DNA from: Oscheius onirici
Lineage: Eukaryota; Nematoda; Chromadorea; Rhabditida; Rhabditidae
Direction: 5' to 3'
Assembly: GCA_932521025.1 (NCBI GenBank)
Contig: OW051473.1
Span: 6,448,001-6,512,000, forward strand
Length of the DNA stretch: 64,000 bases
Part shown: positions 1-11,949 of the stretch, in pieces
Layout: each line of letters begins with the position of its first letter
Numbering within the stretch: the stretch's first letter is position 1
Notes under the pieces: model-generated
Seen by the model: only the letters and a program-made list of their open reading frames with translations
What the model was told of the DNA's origin: nothing
Database searches by the model: none
Translations under genes and position numbers: made by a program

Positions 1-403
1 TCTTGTCAAACATGGCAAAAGCTCCGACGATGGTGGCTTCGGGGTCAGTTCCTGTAATAATAAAAAATTAGATGGGTAAACCGGAGTTATTACCGGTGAG
101 ACGCTCTCCGAAGAGTGTAAGGAAGGTGGTGAAGTTGAGGGGTCCAGGGGCTTCCTTGATCATGGCATCGATCTGACTGTCAGAGGCGATCTGGCCCATG
201 GAGGCGTACAGATCCTTCAGATCTCCCTGTATTCGCAAGGTTTAGAAAAAACTAAGATAAAGACTCACCTTATCGATGATACCATCCTTGTTCTGGTCCA
301 TAATTCCGAAGGCCTCCTTGAACTCCTGGATGGTCTTCTGGTCGAACTGAGCGGCCTCAGATCCGGACCTCTTCTTGCTTGACTTCTTCTTGGTGGCCTT
401 GGA
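1..403 (-). repeat. Left arm of perfect inverted repeat (mlc)
   Basis: Bases 1-403 are the exact reverse complement of 1733-2135. I compared the exons and both introns and saw no mismatch or indel. The arms start at the second codon of each gene and the left one runs off the window. Confidence 0.9.
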
Positions 404-406
404 CAT
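1..406 (-). CDS. mlc-1/2: Regulatory myosin light chain, left copy (partial)
   Basis: N-terminal two thirds of a muscle regulatory myosin light chain; the 3' end lies beyond the left edge. The protein begins [20 protein letters not shown], a basic tail with Ser residues where the kinase-phosphorylated site of this family sits, then an EF-hand ([14 protein letters not shown]). Two introns are visible (about 242-283 and 53-95), both short and ending in CAG. Here the ATG is contiguous with the second codon, whereas the right-hand copy has an intron immediately after the ATG. From the second codon onward the sequence is base-for-base the same as the copy at 1733-2135, introns included. The head-to-head pair matches the mlc-1/mlc-2 arrangement I recall from C. 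elegans; which copy is which cannot be told. Confidence 0.9.
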
Positions 407-1616
407 GGCTAGAACTGGTTAGAATACCCTGAAATGAAATGGAAATGAAAAGTCTGAAAGGAAGAAGAGGAGAGAGCATAATGGCTTGAGTTCAGCAGCA
501 ATGTGAGTCTCGTGGAGCTCTCCCAGGAGCCGCGAGTGGGGGTGGCTTCAGTGTAAGCTCTGCCTGATCGGCGCGATCAATGCCGGAGTGGCAGTGCTCA
601 AAAGACAGTGTAACACCCTCAATCAATCGGACCGGAATCCGCAAACAGAAGAATACTCAAGAGTCGCAAATCCGCGGCCTGGTAATTCTTGGAAAACTCT
701 TGTTAATCAGGTCAAATTCACATTTTCGAGGTCAGAGTCAGTGGGAAAGTTTTAGAGGTAATTTGTTAAAAACTATTACAGTCCCTAAAGAAGTTTGCGA
801 ATTTCTTACTTTTTCCATTAATTCAGTGTACTAACCTGGTTTGGAACAGACTGCTGGTTTTCCGGTACAAAAATTCTAAATACTGCTGTCTGGAAACGTT
901 TCGCAGCTGGATGTACTTGATACTTTTAACTGGTAACTTTTCGATCTGTTAAAAATTTCTTCTGTTATTCTAACGCTAACAGAGCTATTTCATTTCGAAC
1001 CAGCTCTACTTTTAACATTTTAGGTAATGTAAACTTTGATTTACCAAAAAATGAAAAAACAGCGCTATGGTATCATTCACCCACTTCTGTTTATATGAAA
1101 ACTGAAAGGCACAATAACAAGTCAAGAGACAGCTTCTAAAACTGTTGACAAGTAGTAGCGTTCACTCTTGGTTGACATTAGTTCTAAAAAAGGACTTTTA
1201 CTATATGGAAAGAACATTTCCCTGCGAGATCAACTGTAAGCTCAAGCTCAATGTTACTTGTCTTCCATCTGAAACTGGAAAGAAACAACTGGAAACAGAG
1301 ATGAGCAGAGAACTGGGTGAACTTCCATATTTTATAAAGAGGATATTACACTACGGGCTACAATGGATCGTAGAACGACCAATAAGATCAGTTCTTTGAA
1401 AGATAAAAAACGTCTGAAGAGAGGAAGGAAGTTTTTCCCTCTTGGTGTGAGGTCAGGAAGTCGGAAAAGCGTGGCAGAGGTGCGCGATGCCGTAGGCGTG
1501 CCACTGGGCGGAGCACTGTGTAAAGTTGTTGAGAATTCCAGCTAAAATAGCTCGGCCGCGGAGGTGTAAAGGGATAGCGCGCGCTTCCAGCAGACCTCTA
1601 TCCGCAGTCGTGCAAG
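407..1616. promoter_or_regulatory. Shared upstream region of the two myosin genes
   Basis: About 1.2 kb between divergent start codons, so it must hold the promoters of both muscle light chains. I see no clear TATA box and no convincing coding exon. Small open frames here (for example 580-834 and 1145-1399) have no recognisable product. The regulatory role is inferred from position. Confidence 0.5.
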
Positions 1617-2369
1617 ATGGTGAGTTCTTTCTATCCGTAAATTTACTACTTTTACAAACCGTTTGACTGGTTCAAAAAAGCAACAAACAAACAAAGAGAT
1701 GATCTTTATTTACTCAATACTTTCCGCTTTAGTCCAAGGCCACCAAGAAGAAGTCAAGCAAGAAGAGGTCCGGATCTGAGGCCGCTCAGTTCGACCAGAA
1801 GACCATCCAGGAGTTCAAGGAGGCCTTCGGAATTATGGACCAGAACAAGGATGGTATCATCGATAAGGTGAGTCTTTATCTTAGTTTTTTCTAAACCTTG
1901 CGAATACAGGGAGATCTGAAGGATCTGTACGCCTCCATGGGCCAGATCGCCTCTGACAGTCAGATCGATGCCATGATCAAGGAAGCCCCTGGACCCCTCA
2001 ACTTCACCACCTTCCTTACACTCTTCGGAGAGCGTCTCACCGGTAATAACTCCGGTTTACCCATCTAATTTTTTATTATTACAGGAACTGACCCCGAAGC
2101 CACCATCGTCGGAGCTTTTGCCATGTTTGACAAGAAAGATTGTGGAAAGATCTCTGAGGACGAGCTTCTTAAGATCCTGAGAAACAAGCGTGGAGAGCCC
2201 CTCGAGGAGGACGAGATCAAGGCTATGTACAAGGTGAAACTTTTCTGAAAGAGAGGTCAATTCAAATCATTTCCAGGGCAAGCCCCCAATTGATGGAGGA
2301 CAGGTCGACTACAAGGCTTTCGCTCACCTCATCACCACCGGAGCCCAGGATGAGCTCGCCAATGCCTGA
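1617..2369 (+). CDS. mlc-1/2: Regulatory myosin light chain, right copy (complete)
   Basis: Complete 170-residue regulatory light chain of muscle myosin, which binds the myosin neck and tunes contraction. Coding exons are 1617-1619 (the ATG alone), 1733-1867, 1910-2042, 2085-2233 and 2277-2369; all junctions are GT/AG and stay in frame. Features in order are a basic N-terminal tail with a candidate phosphoserine, a calcium-type EF-hand loop ([10 protein letters not shown], about residues 35-45), further degenerate EF-hands, and the C-terminal ending [10 protein letters not shown]. Length equals the C. elegans proteins as I recall them. Codon use is strongly biased toward C/G-ending codons, as in highly expressed worm genes. 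It is transcribed away from the left copy. Confidence 0.93.
1733..2135 (+). repeat. Right arm of perfect inverted repeat (mlc)
   Basis: This arm mirrors 1-403 exactly. The 1.33 kb between the arms (404-1732) is not repeated. Identity inside introns points to recent duplication or gene conversion rather than protein-level constraint. Confidence 0.9.
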
Positions 2370-2779
2370 ACCACCACTGCCCACCAACAGTTTCAATCTT
2401 TATGGGAGCGACGCGAAACTGTTCGTCTTACTTTTGTAGTGCAAGTAGTTTCGTGTCATAGGGCGTTAGTGCGGTCGGATCGCGCTATTTCATTTCATTC
2501 CGCGCCTCAAATCTCCCCTTTCCCGCCCGCATTTCAGTGCTTCGGATAGATTTTTTGTTTTCATTCAAAAAAAAATCATCCGGCAGGGTCGTTTGGCCCC
2601 CGTGGGAGGTCCTTACGGGCCATTCGCCCCCCATGGCGGCCATCGTCCTCGCCTACGCGCTTCGGCTGCGCAGCGCCCGCGCCCTAGTCGTATCCCATGT
2701 CTTTTGTAACATTCTCAAACCAATTGTTCATATATCTCAATTTCTCTCTCTTCATAAAATGTACATCCAAGTCTTGAGA
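2370..2779. other. Intergenic, with a short GC-rich island
   Basis: Holds the 3' end of the right myosin gene and the 3' end of the convergent transporter. Bases about 2580-2700 are strikingly GC-rich (repeated GCC/CGC words) compared with the AT-rich flanks. No gene was recognised in it. Confidence 0.4.
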
Positions 2780-5197
2780 TCAATGTATTTCCCCGATGAA
2801 TGGTGTCTGGTCGCCAGCCCACGGTTGAAGTTCTCCTGAAGCAAATTTCCAAAAGACAGCTGCTCCGATGACATAGATGACAGATGTCGAGTAAAAGATG
2901 ATGTTCCATTCCACGGCCGACTAAAATGTACCATCTGTGACATATTTATACGAGACATACTCCGTGTTGTACGATCACTCCAGCTATTATGGGAGCAATC
3001 ATTCCCGGAAGAGTAGCCACCGTGTTTGAGATTCCCATCAAATGCCCAGCAAACTGAAAAAGGATTGAATAAGGTGTGATTTGATGTTTTAACCTGTGGT
3101 GCGAGGTCCAAGTGGTTCACTGAAAAGCCTGCCCAACAGATGCCTCCGAGACCGATCGAGAGCGAGAGGTAGCCAACCAGGAAAGCAGAAGTAGTAACCA
3201 GAGAAGCACAGACCAAAAAGACTGCTTGACCAATGAAACCTAAAGATATTAGCCGTGTTCCATACAATGAAACCGCCTACCAGCTACACAAAAACGTCGT
3301 CTAACTGTAAGCGTGTCGATGTTTCGTTCCTTTCTGAGATAGTCGGCCAGCTGGCCTCCCCAAATCAGTGTTCCACCCATGATCAGATAAGGCAAACCCG
3401 CAATGAACCCAGCCTGTAAATTGTTCTTTTCTGCTACAGTAATTACAGCACTTTTTGCTAGGTTTTGCGCGGCGCAAGAAGCGAAAGAACGCAAACATGA
3501 CGACAAGTTTCTCAGTAGTGTTGGCATTGCGTAAGGACTGTCAAGAGCCCGAAGAAATCTCGCGCGCGGAGGCGGCTGAGCTTCAACGGCGGAAAGCGAA
3601 GAGCACATTGGGGTTCTCGGATTGCCCAGACAGGGGAATAGTCTACCTTTTCCATTTCATAATTTCCGGCGAGATCCTTTAAGATTCGCGGAAGTTGTGT
3701 GAGCATCGTGTAGAACCCCCAATTTTGACAGAAGTGGGCGGCAATTACAGCCCAGACAGGAGCACTTCTCAGCATTTCCTTCCATGGAACAATCTATAAT
3801 TGTTACAATTAGCTGGGTGTTCACAATTTCCTTGTCAGTTGTAATAACATAGCTTTCCTCTTGATTCCCGGTAGCACTTTTTGCGTTCTTTTCAGCAGGC
3901 GAGCAGTTGCTTCGGCTGTAACAAGCCGGGGGCTCTCGCGAAGCCCCTTCATCACATAAGCTTTTTGTTGCCGAGAAGGCAAATGGAAAGTAGCGAATCT
4001 CGAAATGAAGAGAGTTCTTACATATTGATTCTGGTTAACTGCATCTCTTTGGAGCAGAGTTAGTTCGTCCGTCGTCATATCTGGATCCATAGCGGGGTAG
4101 TCGTGAACAACCTTTACCCAGTAGTAACACCAAAGCAAGGCAAACAAGCCTGAAAACGTTTCTTCAGGTCTATTAAATTCTGACCAAAAAAGTAGAATAT
4201 GTAATGCCATCCGAAAGTCTCCCCGATATATGCTGATATGGGCATCGCTACCACAGTTCCAAAGTACGATCCTGAGAATGCAAAAGTGGCAAGTTTCGTC
4301 TTCTCCAAAGTTGGAGCCCAATGGCTCCACATCACATGCATAGCTGGATATGTTACGCCCTGAACCGTTACATGCAAACTGCTTTTTTGTTATCTACTTC
4401 CAAAAGTCCCTCCAAGAATCGTGCCAGTATCAGAGGGAAGTAGCCGAGTTTTGCCATAGGTGGCGTGAGAAGTGTGAAAACAGCGGTTCCTACAAATTCA
4501 AATTTGTTTTGATTGGCTGGGAGCTCGCTTTACCGAAAACACCTGCTACAAAAACAGTTTTTCCTCCATAGTTATGAGCCATGAAACCACCGGGAATCTG
4601 GGTTAGAATGTACCCGTAGAAGAAAGAGCCCAGAACAACACCCTGAGTAGTCGGAGACCATTGGCTGAACTCTCCGTCGACCTAAATTGCAAATTAGCCA
4701 TTGCTTAATGGTCGTCCTCTTGAGAGGGATGTGATCTTATTTCAGGCTAGACGAAACGCCATCATCTTTTCAAGAATGAAAGAAAACGTCAACTGAAATT
4801 GCGCTTTTCTACTACAAGACAAACAAATTTTAAAGCTAATTGCTTTTCTAGCTTTTTTTTTGTGCATTTGAAGGGCGGCGGAGAGACAAACTGCCGTGAA
4901 AAAGAACCATTTAAATTCTAACTCACATGTTGTCTGGTCCCGTTAATGAGCCTAACGCTTCCTGACGTCATTTCAACAATGGCCACGCTCAAGTTGGCTC
5001 TCATGGCGTAGATGTTGGCAAAGCCGAGAAAGGCCAGCACTGTGACCCAGTGCCGTCGAGCCATACGCCATTGTACCGGTCTCTCTTCTGAAAAATGCAA
5101 TAAACAAATTTGTCGTTTTGTTTATAATTCAATTTTCTTAGAATTCTGAGACTCACGAATGTCTTCTTCCTCATATCGAGGCACCCGCCTGTACATG
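2780..5197 (-). CDS. SLC17-type (sialin/phosphate/vesicular) anion transporter
   Basis: Multi-exon major facilitator protein of the SLC17 organic anion/phosphate group. The N-terminus reads MYRRVPRYEEEDI, then a first membrane segment (WVTVLAFLGFANIYAMRANL) with the family-type R-A-N-L-S-V-A-I-V motif, a glycosylated loop (LINGTRQ), FSQWSPTTQGVVLGSFFYGY, GWHYIFYFFG near mid-protein, and the last helices including AGLPYLIMGGTLIWGGQLAD and LMGISNTVATLPGMIAPIIAG. It ends at FIGEIH. The substrate cannot be told from sequence. The start at 5197 is the first plausible Met; an in-frame basic stretch just upstream could extend it, and an exon-like segment near 5645-5756 may be 5' UTR. An intron near 3450-3640 is longer than its neighbours. 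Confidence 0.82.
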
Positions 5198-5952
5198 CGA
5201 GGAAGCGGGCTGATGGGCCGGTCAATACGCGTCTCGGGTCGCACAGTTCCACGTCACCCCGTCATATTGCTCGCAAAAGTAAACAACAACTAGGCGCAAA
5301 TCTAGTGTTGCAAATAGTCAAGATCTGTATTATTTCAACTTCTTTTTAAAAAGATGTCCTACAGAAAATGAATTGAAATTAGGAGTCGAAAAGGCCATGT
5401 TATTGTATCAGTGAGCTGCCTAATTGCATTTGAGCCACTTCCAACACAAAGGATGCGCATATATCTGATTGCTATAATTCTGGTTGATGTTTAAAAATTT
5501 CAAGAAGGGGTTTTGGTTCACCATGAAGTAAGAAAACTATACAGGCAATATTATTTTTGTCATTTGCTCAGCAAAAATTGCCTTGCTTGTCTTTTGAGTG
5601 CTAAAATGAGAAGGGAGACTGTATAGACACTGTACACTTACCTCCTTCTTCGGCGGCACCGTAAGATTGAGACCGAGGTAGAACCATCTCACTACTGCAT
5701 CACGAATAGCCACATCGATCCGCCTCCCCCAGCACGTCATCGGCCGGCCCCTTCTCCATACCTCCTATTAAAAGAGTCTTCTGAAGTGAATTTCGCTGGC
5801 ATATGCTCAGTTTCCCTGGAGGGAAATGGTGGGATTGGAACAATTTTGGGAAATCGGTTGATTGGAAAAGGCTGGAAAGTTTGTAATAAGGCGGTGACTT
5901 GTATATTCAAGTAGCAGAAGTAAAAAGAAAACGAATTTATTGTGAAAAATTC
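5198..5952. other. Intergenic between transporter start and vitellogenin stop
   Basis: Contains the presumed promoter and 5' leader of the SLC17 gene and the short 3' UTR of vitellogenin. A segment at about 5645-5756 (-) ends in a good donor (GTAAGT on the minus strand) and could be a non-coding or alternative first exon of the transporter. Nothing else was recognised. Confidence 0.35.
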
Positions 5953-8900
5953 TTAAGCGACAATGCAGCGGGTAGGGACGAGCATGTTGTCGACAAAGCT
6001 AATTTGGATGTCGGAGGTGTTGAGGTTCTCTCCACGGCGGACGGCGGCGACCATGCGACGGGTCTCAGAAGACTGGCGAGGAAGACATCCGAAGCGGACC
6101 TTCTTCTCAACAGTGCGGCTCTTCTCCCATCCCTTAGGGCAGGTGGAGACAGTCTCAAGGGAGAAGCACATCTTGTGAGAGAACTCCTGGATGGCGATCT
6201 GTTCCTTGGGCTCTGAAAGATGCTTGTTCAAATCAGTGAAAAATTCTTAGTACCGGTGGTTTCGTCGCGAGACTCTTCCTTGTCCTCCTTGCTGTTCTCG
6301 TCGTAGTCCTTCTCCTCCTCCTCGGACTTCTGGATACGGCGGGGCTGGCTGCGCCAGGTGTTTTTCTTCTCGTTCTGGTCGTACTGGTCGTACTCCTCGG
6401 AGCTGGACTCGTCGTAGCTGTACTCCTTGTACTGCTTCTTCTCCGGCATCTCGGAAGCGCACTCCTCAGTTTTCAGGATGTAAGAGCGGTGGAACTCCTC
6501 GATGTTGTTAGTCTCCTCGTTGCTGGCGGTACGGTAGTCGTTCTTCTTCTCTCCGTCGAAGTGTCCGCAGAGTCCGCAATGGTTCTCCATCTCTCCGTTG
6601 CTCAAGAGGACCTTGACAGTGTATCCGTCGAAACGGACGACAAGCTCTCCGAGGTCGACGACAAACATCTCTCCGATCTTCTCAACCCTGAAAACAAGAT
6701 GTTTCCGATTTAGTAAGATCAAACTCACTTATACTGCTCGAACTCGGACTCGCGTCGGAGATTCTTGTTGTCAACGGTGATCTTCATCTCTCCCTTGACA
6801 AGCTCCATTTCGTACTCGGTTTCATCATAGATGATCTTGATCTTCTTCTCCTCAGAGTTCTTCTTGACGTTCTTGACGAGAACGGCGTAGCGAGGCTCCT
6901 CAGAGCAGTCCTTGGCGACGACGGTGTAGCAGGTGGTCATGGGGGCACGGAAGACGGCATCATCGAAAGTGCGGACGCGGCTCTCCTCGATCTTGCACTC
7001 GCTCTTCTCAACAGAAGAGTGGCGGAGGGAGTTCTTGGGCTGACGAGCGATGGTGGGCATCATGGAGTATTGAACGGAGGCAGGGATGTATGGCATGCGG
7101 ACGCTCTGGGCACGGAAAGAGCACTCAGGGGTCTGGACGGTCATGTTGTAGAGTCCCTGAACCATGGGCTCAGAAGTGATCTGGAGGGAGATACGGCGGG
7201 GCTCGTTCTCGGCAACCTCCTGCTGGGAGCTCCAGTAGGTGTAGGCCTTGACGATGTTGAAGAGCTCCTCGAACTTCTTCTCAACCTTGGGGGAGAGCTT
7301 GTAGTTGATCTGAGCTTGGACCTGGTTGAGTCGGGCAAGACGGAAGAGCTGCTCGTGAGCGGGAACTCCACGGAGCTGACGGGGCTTCTGAACAAGGTTG
7401 CGCTGAGCCTTGGACTGCTCAATCTGGGCGTTGATCTCGATCTTCTCCTCAGATCCCCACTTGGTCTCGCAGAGAATCTGGACCTCGCGGTGCTTCTGTT
7501 CCTTCAGCTCCTCGACGGAAGAGACTGTGCGGGGGAAGATGATCTCCCACTGGGACTTGATGTTCCACCAGCTGTTGCGGGTCTCGGGCTTGACCTCAGC
7601 GTTGAAGCGGAAGAAGTTGTACTTTCCGTCGCACTCGGCACGGAGCTCAACCTCGGTGGTCTCGACTCCCTTGAGGGTAACCTGGGCACGGTGCTTGTAG
7701 GCGCTCTTGAGCTCCATTTCTCCGACGAGCTTGTTGAGGTGCTCGTGGCGGCTGGACTCGGAGCGGGATTCCCACTCTCCCTCCTCAGTGCTCATTTCCT
7801 TTCTGATCATTCTCTCGACCTTGGGCTCCTCCATGCGGAAGCTGGTCCATTCGGGCTCGATGACAAAGCGAGCGCTGATGTGCTTAGGGGCCTGGCGAGT
7901 AGGGGCAACAGCAAGCTGGAATTGGTGTTCTCCGAGGTGGAAGAACTCGCGGTTCCAGACAGAATACTTCTTTCCGGAAACGGTGTACTCAAGTCCTCCG
8001 AAAGTGTACTGCTCAGATCTCTCGAGTCCCATTCTCTCGATTCTGGGGACGACAATGGTGTGCTCCTCAGATTCGGGGTACTTCTCCTCGAGGTTTCTGT
8101 AGTGGCGGACGAAGCAAACGGGGCGAGACTCGAAGCGGACAAGGGTCTTCTGCTCCTCGGGGTTCTGGAGACGGAACTCGACCTCGATCTCCTTCTTGAA
8201 GGTGAACTCGACAGAGACATCGACGGGGGTGGCAAGCTGGGCAGAGCGAACAATCTTGACTCCGTGCTCGAAGATGGGGCACCAGAGACTCATGGATTGA
8301 ACGTGGGTGGAGGCGAGGCTAGGCTGAGCCTTGACGACGGCGCGAACTCCGTAGGAGATCTTCTCAAGGTGGATCTTTCCGGTGGAGGAGAAGATGGTAG
8401 GGTTCTTGGTGGAGATAGTCATGGGGATACCGACGGTAGTGGGGAGCTTGAAGAAAGACTCGAGGAAGTGTCCGGCGTGGGCGAACTCGAACTCGGGCTT
8501 GCGGCTCATGATGCGCTCAAGGGCCTTGACATCGTAGCTTCCATCACGGATGTACTTCTCGATCATCTCATCGATGAGCTGCTCATCGATGGGGAGGACG
8601 GCATAGTCCATCTTAAAACATTTTTGTAAGCACTTTTTATGAGAGAACAAACCTGCTTGTAGCGGATGTAGAGCATGGCGTAGGGTTCCTCGGTGGTAGA
8701 CTCACGGGCACGGATGTTGAGTTTGCGAGCCATCTCTTTCAGGGCAGAGACAGACTTGGAAAGACGAGAGGCACGGGAAAAGGTTTCCTTCTTCTCGAGC
8801 TTGGTCAACTTGGAGAGGACCTTGTTGAAAAGGGCCTCAACGTTCTGCTGGGAAACTCCGATCTGGGCGAGGTACTTGTTCCAGTTTCCTCCGAAGACGG

Positions 8901-11051
8901 TCTCGAGGGAAGCCATCATGTCCTTGGGGATGACGGAGTCCTTTCCGATGATGGATCCGAGGTTGAGGCTCATTCCGGACATGATCTCCTCAGAGAAGAG
9001 AGAAAGACGCTTGTAGATGGAGAGAATGCGAGACTCGGGACGGTAGTTGGAGTTGCGGAGAAGGGTGGAGGCAATCTCGGAAACGTTACGATGGCTGGGG
9101 AGGGTAGAGTCAGCCAAGGAAGAGAGCATGTGGTAAGTGAAGGCAGCGACGTGCTGGTTGGGCTCACGCTCCATGCGGAGAACGACCTGAGAGAGCTCAG
9201 GAAGAGCGGGCTTGGACTGAACAAGCTGGTTGAGGGCAGCCATGCGGATCTCGTTCTTCTCAAGACGGTCAGAGTAGACAGGCATCAGAACCTTCTGGAT
9301 CTTGCGGGGCATCTGCTCGGTGAGGTGGCGAAGGGCATCGATGGCTTCCATGCGGCAAACAGTGGGCTGCTTCTTGTCGGAGATGATCTTCTCGAGGATG
9401 GAGATAGACTCATCAAGTCCGGCGTTGGCAATAGTCTTGATGGCGAGGACCTTCTCGTAGACGGACTCGGCCTTCTCCCACTGCTGTCTCATAACAGAGA
9501 CGAACTTCTGCTTGTGCTCTCTCTGGTACTCAACGGCGTGCTTCTCCTGGGTGCGGCCAGCAACTCCACGAACAACGGTTCCATAGGCCAACCAGGCGGA
9601 CTGGAGAACGATGGGGTTACGGCGGGCAGTTTCGGACTCAGCGAGCTTCTGAAGCTGGTGAGCGATCTTCTCGGAGGGGTAGGGAGTCTCCTGGATGGAC
9701 TTCAGAAGCTGAGCAAGCTTGGCGGGAGCGATTTCGAGGAGATCGTGACGGAGAAGGTGCTGGATAGTGTTGCGGGTTCCGGCAACAGCGAGTCCGTGCT
9801 CCATGATAGTCTTCTCGTTCTGCTCGGACTGCTTGTAGATCTGCTCGTGAACACGGCGGAGTTCCTGCTCGGTGCACATGCGGAAGTTGCGGATGAGGCG
9901 GGAGAACATGTGAGCGGTCTCAGGATCATTCTCGGGGAGCTCAGCGATGCGGGAGACGATCTCCTTGATCTGCTCGACCTTCTTGGGGAACTGCTCGAAA
10001 GGCTTCTGCTCAGCCTCGTCTCCGAGCTTGAAGAACTGCTCAGTGGCGCGCTCCCACTCGTTGGAGTAGATGAGCTCCTCCTTCTGTCCCTTGGGGGCCT
10101 CGATCTCACGACGAATCTCGGACTGCTCAAGAAGGGTAAGACGAGCACGAGTCTCAGTCTTCATCAGGGGCTGCTCCTTGAGGGAGACAGTGTAGACGGA
10201 ACGGACCTCGACCTCCTCGATTTGCTTCTCGGAGAGCTAAATACGGGTTTGCCAAACAATTCAAAGGCTTCTTACCTTGTAGTTGTAAACAGTCTGGGGG
10301 ACGATCATCTTGTAGTCGCATTCGGGGCACTCAGAGACGAAGCGCTGGTTGTAGGCCAGATCGGCACGGCTCTCGCACTTGTCGAAGTTGGTGGACTTGG
10401 TGACAAGGGTCTTCTTCTGATCCTTGACGATGGTGTAAGCCATTTCACACTCTCCCTCGAGGGACTTCTCAACAGCGGTGAAGAATCCATTCTCCCAGTT
10501 GTTCTCCTCAGAGGTAGCCTTGTTCAGGTTGATCTAAAATAATGTTTGTTAGGTTAAGTCAAGATTGTTACCTGGATCATGTTGACAACAGCGCGCTTGA
10601 TGTTCTCGGACCAGGGCTGATCCTTCTCGGAGAACTGAAGCTCAGAGACGATTCCGTTCTTGTAGGAGAAACGGATGGGAAGAGTGAGGAGGGTCTTGTG
10701 CTCCTCGCTGAGCTCACGCTTCTCAAGCTTGTCCATGGAGACGAGCTCAGAGGTGCTCTCATACTTCTTTTCAGAGGCGATTTCGGGCTTGCGGAGCTGC
10801 AGACGGCCAACCTAAAAAATAGGTTAAAATGCAATCAAAGACGTTAAAGCCACCTTCTCCTCGGTCAGCTGGATGATGACTTCGGAACGGAGGCGGGTCA
10901 TGGAGGAATCGGAAGAGGGAATAGGAAGTCCGGAGGTGAGGACAGCATCGTAACGATAGCGGTACTCAGTCTCGCTCTGGAGAGGGTTCGCCTGAGGCAG
11001 GGAGGAGTGAGCCGCGAGGGCTACTCCGAGAAGGGCGAAGAGGAACTTCAT
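5953..11051 (-). CDS. vit: Vitellogenin (yolk lipoprotein precursor)
   Basis: Large secreted yolk protein made in the adult intestine and taken up by oocytes. Seven exons: 10854-11051, 10811-10572, 10533-10276, 10236-8653, 8611-6729, 6687-6254 and 6212-5953, totalling about 1,618 residues (C. elegans vit-2 is about 1,613 by memory). A signal peptide (MKFLFALLGVALAAHSS) leads into the lipovitellin/large lipid-transfer N-terminal module, a middle open beta-sheet region, then a von Willebrand type D domain from about residue 1312 with the diagnostic CGLCGHFDG motif, a very acidic Glu/Asp/Lys/Tyr linker, and a Cys-containing tail ending PTRCIVA. No long polyserine phosvitin is present, as in nematodes. 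Extreme C/G-ending codon bias implies high expression. Which vit paralogue it is cannot be fixed. Confidence 0.95.
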
Positions 11052-11081
11052 CCCGAAGTGTAGATCACTTCCAAGCCTTTG

Positions 11082-11089
11082 CTTTTATA
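11082..11089 (-). promoter_or_regulatory. TATA box of vitellogenin
   Basis: On the minus strand this reads TATAAAAG, about 31 bp upstream of the start codon, in CATATAAAAGC context. Nematode vit genes have such TATA boxes and very short leaders, so position and sequence agree. Confidence 0.7.
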
Positions 11090-11949
11090 TGCGCCTTGGG
11101 CACCTTGACTGACGGGCCCGATAAAGAAGGAAAGGTAAGATTGGCGCGACTGTCAGTAAGTGGAAAGTCTGACCATGGGAGCCAAAGTTCTTCTTAATCA
11201 TCAGAAGGAATTCCTGAAAGTTTATAGTATGTAACAGCTCCTAGTATTGTTGTTATACTTATAACATTCAGTTTTGCCAAAACTAAGAAGTGAGACTAGT
11301 ATGGAGGCAGTAATGTAAAGTAATCTCCAATGAGTTCAAAGGCTTTTTATTTCTCCCGACTAGGTTTATCTATCATTTAAATTCAGTTGTTGTCCCTAAT
11401 ATCGAAACTCTTTCTCTTCAACTAAATGTGTATCTCCACACAGTAACACATCTAGTTTTACGTAATAGGCGTTTTATCCCCAACTATACCGAGTTTGTTG
11501 AACCTATTTGAAGCCTACTACTTACTGTAGTTTGCTGAACTACTAAAAACATACGAACGCTCTAGTCATACGAACGCTTTAGTTTCATACTCTTCACTTC
11601 CTTTCTTCAAATTAATAATCTCAACAGACTTTTTCTGGAACTAATTTTGTCCGCTCTTCTGACGACTGACACCTGTTGCATTCTTATCTCTTTGAGCATT
11701 CATATTGAATGACAGGACGTCACAACGACTTCCACCGAACCGTTGGTCATTCTAAACTAGTGATCATGGTCATCAGTACAAAGACTAGAAATTTTTTTAT
11801 TAAGTTCACAGAACTACAAAATTACATGGCAAATGTGATCAACTGGAACGGTCTGTACATGTAGGCTTGAGCTGTATAGAGGATAGAGTGTAGTTTATTA
11901 ACAATTAATCTACTAGTTCTACTGAAAAGGCACTCATATAAGAGAAAAT
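11090..11949. promoter_or_regulatory. Vitellogenin upstream region
   Basis: Stretch between the vitellogenin TATA box and the end of the trehalose synthase gene. A GATAA core lies at 11120-11124, the kind of site bound by intestinal GATA factors at vit promoters. The sequence GACTGTCAGT near 11150 is one base off the VPE1 element (TGTCAAT). The rest holds the tps 3' UTR; no coding exon was seen. Confidence 0.4.

Noticed and set aside
7019..8629. 536-codon open frame on the plus strand, rich in Leu, Gly, Asp and Glu
   Set aside because: It lies exactly antisense to vitellogenin exon 5. The strong codon bias of vitellogenin removes stop codons on the opposite strand, which explains it.
9091..10542. 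483-codon open frame on the plus strand
   Set aside because: Antisense shadow of vitellogenin exons 3-4, with the same codon-bias origin and composition.
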